Below are positions 1 through 5,731 of a DNA stretch of 6,090 nt, in pieces. Numbering within the stretch: the stretch's first letter is position 1; every line of letters starts with the position of its first letter. Source of the DNA: Candidatus Zipacnadia bacterium (GTDB lineage: Bacteria > Armatimonadota > Zipacnadia > Zipacnadales > Zipacnadaceae); the NCBI GenBank assembly GCA_029821455.1, contig JALGTI010000194.1:1-6090 (forward strand), written 5' to 3'. The notes below the pieces were generated by a model that was not told where the DNA came from, did no database searches, and saw only the letters and a program-made list of their open reading frames with translations. The position numbers were made by a program, and so were the translations under genes.

Positions 1-345
1 GCGGCCTTCGTGGGCTTTCCTGCCCACGCCCTTTACTGTGCCTCCAAGGCTGCTCTGGAAGCGTTGATTCGGTGTCTGGCTACTGATTATGCGGGTGTCA
101 TACGCGTGGTCGGGGTCTGTCCAGGGACCATTGACACCCCAATGCTACGAGCCAGTTGCGCCGGGTGGGACACGCCTGAAGAGGAGCTCTTAGCCCAGGT
201 AGCTCAGAAGATTCCAGTGCGGCGCCTGGGCGAGCCTGAAGATGTGGCCAGGGTGGCTGCTTTCTTGCTCAGCGACGACGCTGGCTATATCAACGGCAGC
301 TCGGTAATGCTGGAGGGCGGCACCCTCGCCCTCCCGCCGTGGTAG
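1..345 (+). CDS. Short-chain dehydrogenase/reductase (SDR), C-terminal part, cut by the window edge
   Basis: This is an NAD(P)-dependent oxidoreductase of the classical SDR family. The reading frame is open from base 1 and ends in TAG at 343-345, leaving 114 residues of a protein that is usually about 250. The catalytic pair YxxxK is seen as Y-C-A-S-K at visible residues 12-16. It is followed by the helix ASKAALEALIRCLA and by the PGTIDTPM segment, which usually follows the cofactor-binding strand. The C-terminus has the family ending R-R-L-G-E-P-E-D-VA, then AAFLLSDDAGYINGS, then LEGG, where most members have DGG. The Rossmann glycine motif and catalytic serine lie outside the window. A GTG at 10-12 is internal, not the start. 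The gene converges on the metallophosphoesterase with 76 nt between stops, so it need not belong to the minus-strand operon. The substrate is unknown. Confidence 0.93.
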   Translation, partial: AAFVGFPAHALYCASKAALEALIRCLATDYAGVIRVVGVCPGTIDTPMLRASCAGWDTPEEELLAQVAQKIPVRRLGEPEDVARVAAFLLSDDAGYINGSSVMLEGGTLALPPW

Positions 346-421
346 GCGGCAGAACCGCTGCTGTGCAGTTCGTGACGCCGATAGCGGGCTTTTGACAGTG
401 GCTGCGCCCCAGCTCTTCGGC
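346..421. other. Convergent intergenic spacer, no clear terminator
   Basis: Two genes end towards each other here. Only weak short stems are visible, such as GCGG/CCGC at 347-359 and CCG/CGG before GGCTTTT near 377-393. None is a convincing intrinsic terminator. Confidence 0.4.
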
Positions 422-1288
422 CTACGAGACTTGCCGGCGGTGCAAGATAATCAAGGATAGCTCCGGGCGGCAGTTCAAACGCACCGGCGGTGCAATAACA
501 CCTAAGCCCCGGCTGACGTACATCTGTCCGGTGTTTGTATTGACAAGTCCGCTGCGTACTTGCGGCGACAGGGAGTGATTACTGGTCCCAAGCCGGGGAT
601 GACCACCTGCCCGCCATGGCTGTGGCCAGCGAGAATCAGTTTGACGCGCGGGTCATTGACCTGGTCCGCATAATCGGGGTTGTGCGACAACAGGATAGCG
701 GTGCCATCTGTGGGTACACCCGCCAGGGCGTCGTCCAGGTTCTGCTCGTCTTCCCACAAGTCCCCTACGCCTGCCAGCCATAGGCGGGCACCACGCGGCC
801 AGGTAAGCGTGAGAGGCGCATTGCTGTTCAACAGTTCAGGTATACCAGCCTGGGCCTGGGCAGCCCGGCTGGCGTTGATGCCCTCCCAATGGTCGTGGTT
901 GCCCAGTACCGAATACACTCCAAAAGGCGCTCGCAGCCGCGCCAGCTCTGCCCAGACCGGTCCGATGTACTCGCTACTGCGATAAATGTGGTCGCCAGTA
1001 AGAACTATGAGGTCTGGTTTCAGGTCATTGGCCAGCTCAACGATGCGTTTTACATACTCGATTGCAATGAAAGGCCCGTGGTGGATGTCGGTGATCTGGC
1101 ATATAGTGAGGCCCGCCAAAGCCGGCGATAGGCCAGCGATGGCGATTTCAGTGCGCGTGCTTTGTATCCATCCCTTCTCCCACACTACCATCGGCAGCAA
1201 AACCAGCCGTCAGGAACCCACCTGCAGCCCAGGCCAAACGCTGCAGGAACCTCCGTCGTGATATCCTGCTGCTACTGTCTGCCGCCAC
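422..1288 (-). pseudogene. Tat-exported metallophosphoesterase (YkuE-like), frame broken by two single-base indels
   Basis: This is a calcineurin-like metallophosphoesterase. The middle frame (1200 to about 551) has all the metal-binding motifs: D-I-H after QIT, GDH, GNHDH, SHNPDY and AGHSHGG. These are residues 67-69, 98-100, 129-133, 201-206 and 221-226 of the restored protein. Read alone, this frame lacks a signal peptide and ends abnormally at TAG 502. In the other frames the missing ends are present. From GTG at 1288 comes a Tat signal, SRRRFLQRLAWAAGG, which joins the middle frame if one T is removed from the T run at 1199-1202. Beyond about 549-551, adding one G gives GLVNTNTGQMYVSRGLG, then PPVRLNCRPELSLIIL, the usual family C-terminus, ending at TAG 422-424. 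The restored length is 288 residues, normal for the family. GTG is the only start seen after an in-frame TAG, and its ribosome site is weak. The gene begins 16 nt after the Gfo/Idh stop. Either the gene is decaying or the read has indel errors; the opposite signs and the base runs make error plausible. Confidence 0.88.
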
Positions 1289-1304
1289 GCCTGCACCAGC
1301 CTTG

Positions 1305-2303
1305 CTACAATTCTACAACCTCGCCACTCGCCGCTGACTGCTCGGCGGCGAGGCAGGCCTCCACGGCCGCCATAGACTCTTCCGGAGTGATGACGGTCGG
1401 CGGCTGGCCGGTAGCTACACAGTTCACGAAGTACCCCACTTCTTTGGGCAGTGCTCCCCAAAGCTCGTTGCGGATTTCCGGCCAGTAGGTCGTGTCAGGA
1501 CAGTGCCAGCCGTCAGCGTCCAGGACAGAGAAGTTCGGGTGCGTCTCGTGGATATGAACCGAACCTTCGGTACCGATAATCTCCATCCGCTCATCAATCT
1601 GGAAAGGGGTGCTGTCAGGCAGGAACCAGACATTTTCCAGCACACCGGTAGCGCCACTGTCAAAGCGGAACATCGTCCAGCCGATATCAGGGTTTCCCAG
1701 TCCGCGCACATCCACGGTCTGCGCGTAGGCGCTGATGATGTTGGCCTGGCTGTACCACAACAACAGATCGGTGTCATGGACACCGTCACCTATGATGGGA
1801 CCGATCTTGGGCAGGACACCTTCACCAACCCAGGCCGGGATGTTGCGGCGGGCGTACATCGAGACAATGTCGCCGATGCGTCCTTCCGCAATGGCTTCCT
1901 TGGCCGCCGCGTACCGAGGATTAAAGCGGCAGATGTGCCCAACCATAAAGAAGCCCGGCGCGGCCGCGGCCGCCTGGACAATGGCCTGACAATCCTCCAA
2001 TGTCGAGGCCATCGGCTTCTCTAAGAGCACGTGCTTACCGGCCTGCAGAGCGGCAATCGCGGGCTCCTTATGCTGGTCGTACATTGTCACTACGCTGACC
2101 GCATCCAGATCGGGGTCGGCCAGCATCTCGTTGTAGTCGGTGAAAGTCTTGTCCGCGCCGAACTTTTCACCCAGCTCAGCCAGGCGCGACTCAGTGCGCG
2201 TGCACAGCGCGTAGATATTGGCTTGAGGCAGCGTAGCGAGCGCTTCACAGTGCTTTTCCCCGAAAAATCCCAGTCCAATGACGCCATAGTTTACGGTTCT
2301 CAT
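1305..2303 (-). CDS. Gfo/Idh/MocA family NAD(P)-dependent oxidoreductase, 332 aa
   Basis: This is a cytoplasmic dehydrogenase of the glucose-fructose oxidoreductase / inositol dehydrogenase / MocA family. These enzymes oxidise or reduce a hydroxyl or keto group of sugars, polyols or their derivatives. The N-terminal Rossmann domain starts with VIGLGFFG (GxGxxG, residues 10-15). The family's E-K-P motif is at residues 95-97, with catalytic-type K96. The active-site segment G-D-G-V-H-D-T-D (172-179) has the usual D, H and D. The C-terminal sheet domain contains the ERMEIIGTEGSVHIHE segment. The length is normal. The start at ATG 2303 is supported by AGGAGG 8 nt upstream. It lies 177 nt downstream of the other Gfo/Idh gene and 16 nt upstream of the metallophosphoesterase start, so it may be read with the operon or from its own promoter in the gap. 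The substrate is not identifiable. Confidence 0.93.
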   Translation of the reverse strand: MRTVNYGVIGLGFFGEKHCEALATLPQANIYALCTRTESRLAELGEKFGADKTFTDYNEMLADPDLDAVSVVTMYDQHKEPAIAALQAGKHVLLEKPMASTLEDCQAIVQAAAAAPGFFMVGHICRFNPRYAAAKEAIAEGRIGDIVSMYARRNIPAWVGEGVLPKIGPIIGDGVHDTDLLLWYSQANIISAYAQTVDVRGLGNPDIGWTMFRFDSGATGVLENVWFLPDSTPFQIDERMEIIGTEGSVHIHETHPNFSVLDADGWHCPDTTYWPEIRNELWGALPKEVGYFVNCVATGQPPTVITPEESMAAVEACLAAEQSAASGEVVEL

Positions 2304-2311
2304 TTTAGATC

Positions 2312-2317
2312 CCTCCT
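2312..2317 (-). promoter_or_regulatory. Strong Shine-Dalgarno site (AGGAGG)
   Basis: AGGAGG on the minus strand lies 8 nt before the ATG at 2303. It is the best ribosome site in the window and suggests that the second oxidoreductase is well translated on its own. Confidence 0.85.
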
Positions 2318-2395
2318 AATAGTTTGAGTCGTATCGCTTCAGGTGGCGCGCCGTGGCTGCTGCGCGATCTCTTCGGCGTGCCGCATTTGGATCCA

Positions 2396-2413
2396 CTTGT
2401 TGACAAGCTTGTC
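2396..2413. repeat. Nested palindromes CTTGT-TG-ACAAG-CTTGTC, candidate operator
   Basis: Three alternating half-sites are seen: CTTGT (2396-2400), ACAAG (2403-2407) and CTTGT (2408-2412). The inner 12-mer GACAAGCTTGTC is a perfect palindrome. A similar element, CACAAGATTGTC, matching at 10 of 12 positions, overlaps the -35 box of the operon promoter at 5309-5320. Half-sites arranged like this are typical for dimeric helix-turn-helix regulators; the family is not assigned. A palindrome of 12 is expected by chance about once or twice in 6 kb, so the repeat at the promoter is the main support. Confidence 0.4.
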
Positions 2414-2480
2414 TATCGATAGTGGCAATAATCGCATCAGCAGATGAGCGGCTGCGATCATTGACAAGCCGTTTGGTCAG

Positions 2481-3692
2481 CTACGCCAACTTGGCCATCT
2501 CTACCAGATCCTGGTAAGCATGCAGACTCCCATTTAACACTTCCTCTACCGTTACCGACCTGTGGCTCAGCGCCGACTCCAGGATTGCGTAGATGATAGC
2601 CACAGAGCGCAGTCCAGTCGCGCCATCAACCTCAGGTGGGCGATCGTTCCTGATTGCCGCCACGAAATCATATATCTCCGCCGCGAGCAGCTTACGATCC
2701 GTCACGGGGTCTTCGAGAGAATACGATGCCGGCCGTTCGCCAAACAGCCGTGTCTCAATCTCGTTGAGGTGGTAATCAGGAAGCTCCGCCAGCAGCGCAT
2801 CATCTGTAAGCATCTCACCGCCGCGGTGCACCTCCAGCGGCATTCCCGAACGGTCAGGGGGCAGGTTGAGCGTTCCCTCGCTACCCAGCACCAGGCGCTT
2901 GAACATCGTCTCGCCCATGCTGGCAATGTGCGAGGTCCAGTGCCCCTGCGTGCCGCCTTCGAACTGCAATACCGCTGAGAAACAGTCTTCTGCGTCTACT
3001 TTGACATCCACTGGCTCGCCGTCGTACTGCTTGCCGCCGCGTTCAGATTGGACCAGTTGGGCCTGTGCGTAGACGCTCTGTATAGGGCCCAAAAGATACT
3101 CCAGAATATATGCCTGGTGAACACATACATCCAGAAGGACGCCACCCGCAGCGAGGCGGTGCCGCCAGGCCGTAGCAATGATACGATTGCCGAGGCCGAT
3201 TGCCACTTGTAGCACAAAGTTAGGTACGCCTATGACCCCATGGTCGATACACGCCTTCGCCAGACGGTACATCGGGTCACGCCGGTTATTCTCTGCCGTC
3301 GCCAGTATCCGCCCTGTTCGCTGACTCGCCCCAACCATGCGGCGGCCTCGGGCCACCGTCAGGGCGAGTGGCTTTTCGCAGATTACATGCAGACCTGCTT
3401 CGAGCAATGATGTCACCAACTCATCATGCGAGTGCGGTTCAGTCACCACATCTGCAGCCTGCAAGCGGGGCTCCGCGGCCAGGGCCCCCTCTACGTCCGT
3501 GAACACCTTAGGCTTCAAGCCCATGAGTTCTTCCGCCTCTGCGGCGACCTTCGCCGCCGCTTGCTCGCGCATATCACAGACCGCAAGTAGACGGACAGTA
3601 CCGGGAGCAGCCCGCTCGAGTTCGGCGAGTCCGCGCATGTGCCGCGCGCCCATCATCCCGCAGCCAACTATCAACAAGTTCACAGGTTCCAT
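2481..3692 (-). CDS. Long Gfo/Idh/MocA family oxidoreductase, 403 aa, with altered active-site motif
   Basis: This is a second NAD(P)-dependent oxidoreductase of the Gfo/Idh/MocA family, of the longer type. The Rossmann motif is IVGCGMMG (GxGxxG at residues 10-15). E-K-P is at 106-108, with K107. The segment AENNRRDPMYRLAKA (133-147) and the motif TAWRH (174-178) are typical of this long subgroup, which as I recall includes enzymes that oxidise the C3 hydroxyl of glycosides. In the segment GGVLLDVCVHQAY (183-195), D188 and H192 are present, but the usual final Asp of HxxD is Tyr195. The C-terminal domain carries LGSEGTLNLPPDRSG. The frame is open upstream to 3746, but that would overlap the PfpI-like gene. 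ATG at 3692 has AAAGGAG 10 nt before it and begins exactly at the Rossmann strand MEPVNLLIVG, so it is preferred. The gene starts 22 nt after the PfpI-like gene, clearly in the same operon. Confidence 0.92.
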   Translation of the reverse strand: MEPVNLLIVGCGMMGARHMRGLAELERAAPGTVRLLAVCDMREQAAAKVAAEAEELMGLKPKVFTDVEGALAAEPRLQAADVVTEPHSHDELVTSLLEAGLHVICEKPLALTVARGRRMVGASQRTGRILATAENNRRDPMYRLAKACIDHGVIGVPNFVLQVAIGLGNRIIATAWRHRLAAGGVLLDVCVHQAYILEYLLGPIQSVYAQAQLVQSERGGKQYDGEPVDVKVDAEDCFSAVLQFEGGTQGHWTSHIASMGETMFKRLVLGSEGTLNLPPDRSGMPLEVHRGGEMLTDDALLAELPDYHLNEIETRLFGERPASYSLEDPVTDRKLLAAEIYDFVAAIRNDRPPEVDGATGLRSVAIIYAILESALSHRSVTVEEVLNGSLHAYQDLVEMAKLA

Positions 3693-3702
3693 ATGGGGGT
3701 TA

Positions 3703-3709
3703 CTCCTTT
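3703..3709 (-). promoter_or_regulatory. Shine-Dalgarno site that decides the start of the long Gfo/Idh gene
   Basis: AAAGGAG on the minus strand lies 10 nt before ATG 3692. It sits between the PfpI-like stop (3715) and this ATG, which argues against the 18-residue longer start that begins inside the preceding gene. Confidence 0.75.
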
Positions 3710-3714
3710 CTATT

Positions 3715-4290
3715 CTATACACTCGCCAGCGAGTCCCGCGCCGCATTCAGCAGCTTCACGAACTCGCGCATCCATTGGGTATTATCGTGGAAGGTCCGGG
3801 CGGTTACCATATTACCATCCACCACCACCGGTTCATCCACGTAGGTTGCTCCGCAAACCTCCGCATCGAAACGGCACTTGGCGACGGTGGTAATTCTCTT
3901 ACCGGTGATGACGCCGGCCTTGGCTACGATCTCAATACCGTGGCACACCACGCCAATCGGCTTGCCGGTCTGCGCGAAATGCCGGGTGATGTTCATCAGG
4001 TCTTCGTCGTAGCGGATGTACTCCGGGGCCCGGCCACCGGAGAGGACCAACCCTAAATACTCCTCCGGGCGCACGTCGCGGAACGCAATATCCGACTGGA
4101 AGTTGTATCCTTTCGACTCTATGGTAATGTCCCAATCCGGGTGCGAATCGTGTTGCACCAGGTGGTAGACACGCTTTTCCGGTGCAGCCACCACCATCTC
4201 GTAGCCCTCTTCAGGGATGCGGTAGTATGGGTAGAGGGTATCCGTCACCTCTGCGGCATCGCCAATCACCAGCAGAACCTTCGCTATCAT
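3715..4290 (-). CDS. DJ-1/PfpI family protein, 191 aa
   Basis: This is a single-domain cytoplasmic protein of the DJ-1/PfpI (class I glutamine amidotransferase-like) superfamily. The strand AKVLLVIGD opens the fold, and Glu14 sits where the family's conserved acidic residue is expected. The LSGGRAPEYIR loop (83-93) and the nucleophile elbow V-V-C-H-G (114-118, Cys116-His117) are clear. The later segments GVITGKRITT, VDEPVVVDGN and MVTAR (to about residue 165) match the PfpI/YhbO-like branch. After that, the common DLPAF stretch is replaced by HDNTQWMREFVKLL. Activities proposed for relatives are peptidase, glyoxalase III-like and deglycase; the last is disputed. AAGGA lies 5 nt before the ATG. 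The gene is 69 nt after the isomerase-like gene and 22 nt before the long Gfo/Idh gene. Its role in a sugar operon is uncertain; handling reactive carbonyl products is one guess. Confidence 0.9.
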   Translation of the reverse strand: MIAKVLLVIGDAAEVTDTLYPYYRIPEEGYEMVVAAPEKRVYHLVQHDSHPDWDITIESKGYNFQSDIAFRDVRPEEYLGLVLSGGRAPEYIRYDEDLMNITRHFAQTGKPIGVVCHGIEIVAKAGVITGKRITTVAKCRFDAEVCGATYVDEPVVVDGNMVTARTFHDNTQWMREFVKLLNAARDSLASV

Positions 4291-4359
4291 CTCATTCCTT
4301 TGCAGTGGGGAGAATTTGCGGCCAGCGAATCCAAGACAGGGCGATCACACGCATTAGTC

Positions 4360-5205
4360 TCATCCCCGCTCAACGCCAGCCTGCTCAAACGCCGTGCTGA
4401 GTACATCGTACGAGAACTGCGCGGCGGCCATCGGCTCGTAGTCCTCGCGTGACCAGACCATCCCGCTGACTTCCAGCGTGATAAATTCATCCCAGCCCGC
4501 CTCATCCATCGCCCGCAGGTACGTGGTTGCATCCAGCTCTCCCTGCCCCAGCAGGAGCAGCTCCAAGGTCCCATCGGCATGTTTGATCGCATCTGTAATA
4601 TGGGTGTGGATAGTGTAGGGTACAAGTGTTTTCACTGCGTCCTCGATGGGCTCGCCGGCCAGGAACAGATGTACGATGTCAAAATGGAGCCTGACGCGCG
4701 GGTGGTTAACCGTCTCCAACAGCCAGACGATGCGTTCAGTGCGGTCAACAGCAGCACCATAGTGAGCCTCTCCGGCTATAAGAAAGTCCTCCTGCTCGGC
4801 GACCTGCGCGTAGTGGTTCAGTAGGTCAACCATGTGATTCTTTATCTCGTCCCAGTCCTCTTCTTTGCCGCCAAAGCCCAGTGCCAGGATGGGCGGCTCG
4901 TCTATGCCCAGGTCACGTGCCAGTTGGGCGCAAAGCCGCATCCGCTCGAGCTTGGCCTCCTGCTCTTCCACACTTGGCGTGTACAGGCCGCCGGTCTGCA
5001 TAATCGCAGGCACACCCAGGTTATCTCTCCGCAGTAGATCACGCAGTTGCTTGCGGCGGGCGCTGTCCATCTGGTCAGGCGTAGCGCCGAGGTGGGTGGA
5101 GCCAATGAAGATTTCAACTCCGTCATAACCCATCCGGGCAAGGGCCGGGAAGGCTTCCTCCAGGGGCACAGTGGGCATTGCATAGGTTCCATAGGCGATC
5201 TTCAT
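4360..5205 (-). CDS. Sugar phosphate isomerase/epimerase-like TIM-barrel protein, 281 aa
   Basis: This protein belongs to the xylose isomerase-like TIM-barrel family (AP endonuclease 2 fold), which includes sugar isomerases, epimerases, dehydratases and some keto-glycoside lyases. The start MKIAYGTYAM and the strand GYDGVEIFIG (27-36) fit barrel strands 1 and 2. Likely metal ligands are Glu146 in GEAHYG, Asp176 in HFDIVH (with His179), His202 in HTHITDA and Glu245 in TLEVSG. All four are in the expected order and spacing, so the protein looks active. The frame is open upstream to 5415, but that region contains the promoter and the predicted transcript start. ATG 5205 has GGAG 6 nt before it and begins at the first barrel strand. 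It is the first gene of the minus-strand operon. The substrate is unknown; IolE-like, epimerase-like and lyase roles are all possible. Confidence 0.9.
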   Translation of the reverse strand: MKIAYGTYAMPTVPLEEAFPALARMGYDGVEIFIGSTHLGATPDQMDSARRKQLRDLLRRDNLGVPAIMQTGGLYTPSVEEQEAKLERMRLCAQLARDLGIDEPPILALGFGGKEEDWDEIKNHMVDLLNHYAQVAEQEDFLIAGEAHYGAAVDRTERIVWLLETVNHPRVRLHFDIVHLFLAGEPIEDAVKTLVPYTIHTHITDAIKHADGTLELLLLGQGELDATTYLRAMDEAGWDEFITLEVSGMVWSREDYEPMAAAQFSYDVLSTAFEQAGVERG

Positions 5206-5211
5206 ACCTGT

Positions 5212-5215
5212 CTCC
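5212..5215 (-). promoter_or_regulatory. Shine-Dalgarno site of the isomerase-like gene
   Basis: GGAG on the minus strand, 6 nt before ATG 5205, decides this start over in-frame starts further upstream. Confidence 0.7.
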
Positions 5216-5254
5216 GATCTTTGTTGAACTGGTGCGTTACAGTCATAACGACAC

Positions 5255-5280
5255 AAGCAACTACTCACACATTGTTGCTT
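5255..5280 (-). promoter_or_regulatory. Inverted repeat in the operon 5' leader (AAGCAAC / GTTGCTT)
   Basis: Perfect 7-bp arms at 5255-5261 and 5274-5280 are separated by 12 bases. The element begins about 7 nt after the predicted transcript start. It could be an RNA stem-loop or a DNA operator. The direct repeat CACAAGCA occurs at 5252-5259 and again at 5287-5294, touching the -10 box. Confidence 0.45.
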
Positions 5281-5293
5281 AAGGTCCACAAGC

Positions 5294-5322
5294 AGTGTAC
5301 CCCTCGCGCACAAGATTGTCAA
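5294..5322 (-). promoter_or_regulatory. Sigma70-type promoter of the minus-strand operon
   Basis: On the minus strand, TTGACA (5322-5317) is followed after exactly 17 bases by TACACT (5299-5294). The -35 box is perfect and the -10 matches 4 of 6. An A-tract, AAAAAATT (5341-5334), lies upstream like an UP element. The transcript would start near 5287, leaving a leader of about 82 nt. The -35 overlaps the candidate operator CACAAGATTGTC (5309-5320), which suggests repression. Confidence 0.75.
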
Positions 5323-5341
5323 TGATGGGGCGGAATTTTTT

Positions 5342-5690
5342 GGGCCCACGGCTATCTTGAATAATAGAGGCGACTCTCGCAGCTTAGCTTGCAGCAGGAA
5401 CCGCTGCCATGACACACAAGCAGCTGCAGCAGCTCTCCAGGCCGTCGCCAGAAGTGTAGTTGCCGTGGCGAAGATAGTAATAGGGGCTGTATAAAGCCAG
5501 AAGAGGGCTTGTTGGCCTCGCTCACGTGCTGGCTGCTAACCCGGATGACGGCACGCTCGGCACGTCCTACATAGGCGGTCCCGTCGATGACAGTCAAAGC
5601 GCGAGACTGGTAGTGCGCAGACGGTGATCCCCTCATGCACGAGCTCTCCCTTCAATGCTGCTGATTCAGCTATCAGCTCCTACCTTCACA
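5342..5690. other. Intergenic stretch of about 350 nt without a recognised gene
   Basis: This lies between the two divergent promoters. A minus-strand frame is open at 5636-5352 (94 codons, containing VIDGTAYVGR). A second minus frame is open from here into the isomerase-like gene and has a hydrophobic stretch, ALFWLYTAPITIF. Neither has a ribosome site or a recognised domain. Plus-strand frames are short. It may be spacer DNA or the remains of a decayed gene. Confidence 0.4.
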
Positions 5691-5696
5691 GAGAGA

Positions 5697-5725
5697 TTGC
5701 ATTTTTTCTGTGCTTCTGCTATAAT
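5697..5725 (+). promoter_or_regulatory. Strong sigma70-type promoter with extended -10
   Basis: TTGCAT (5697-5702), a 17-base spacer rich in T, then TATAAT (5720-5725), preceded by TGC (extended -10). The -10 is a perfect match and the -35 matches 4 of 6. The transcript would start near 5732 and run towards the exported-protein gene at 5994. Confidence 0.8.
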
Positions 5726-5731
5726 ACATTT

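Larger units (their letters stand above)
2304..2480. promoter_or_regulatory. 177-nt gap between the two oxidoreductase genes, with palindromes
   Basis: This is the longest spacer within the minus-strand block. It holds a perfect 12-bp palindrome at 2402-2413, a third ACAAG half-site at 2464-2468, and the AGGAGG site near its left end. No minus-strand -35/-10 pair with proper spacing was found, so an internal promoter is possible but not shown. A 40-codon open frame (2461-2339, minus, beginning MIAAAHLLMRLLPL) fills much of the gap but lacks a ribosome site. Confidence 0.5.

Noticed and set aside
346..421. Bidirectional terminator between the convergent genes
   Set aside because: Stems are only 3-4 bp and no proper T run follows on either strand.
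1503..2024. Open plus-strand frame of 173 codons
   Set aside because: It is antisense to the Gfo/Idh gene, which has conserved motifs across the same bases.
2400..2432. Plus-strand promoter TTGACA ... AATAAT in the gap
   Set aside because: The spacer is 21 bases, and no plus-strand gene lies downstream.
2339..2461. Minus-strand 40-codon frame (MIAAAHLLMRLLPL...) in the gap
   Set aside because: It has no ribosome site and overlaps the palindromes; it is noted in the gap entry but not called a gene.
3337..4056. Open plus-strand frame of 239 codons
   Set aside because: It lies antisense to two well-supported conserved genes, has low-complexity Ser/Ala/Arg-rich translation and no ribosome site.
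5206..5415. 70-residue N-terminal extension of the isomerase-like protein
   Set aside because: It spans the promoter and predicted transcript start; ATG 5205 has a ribosome site and begins at the first barrel strand.
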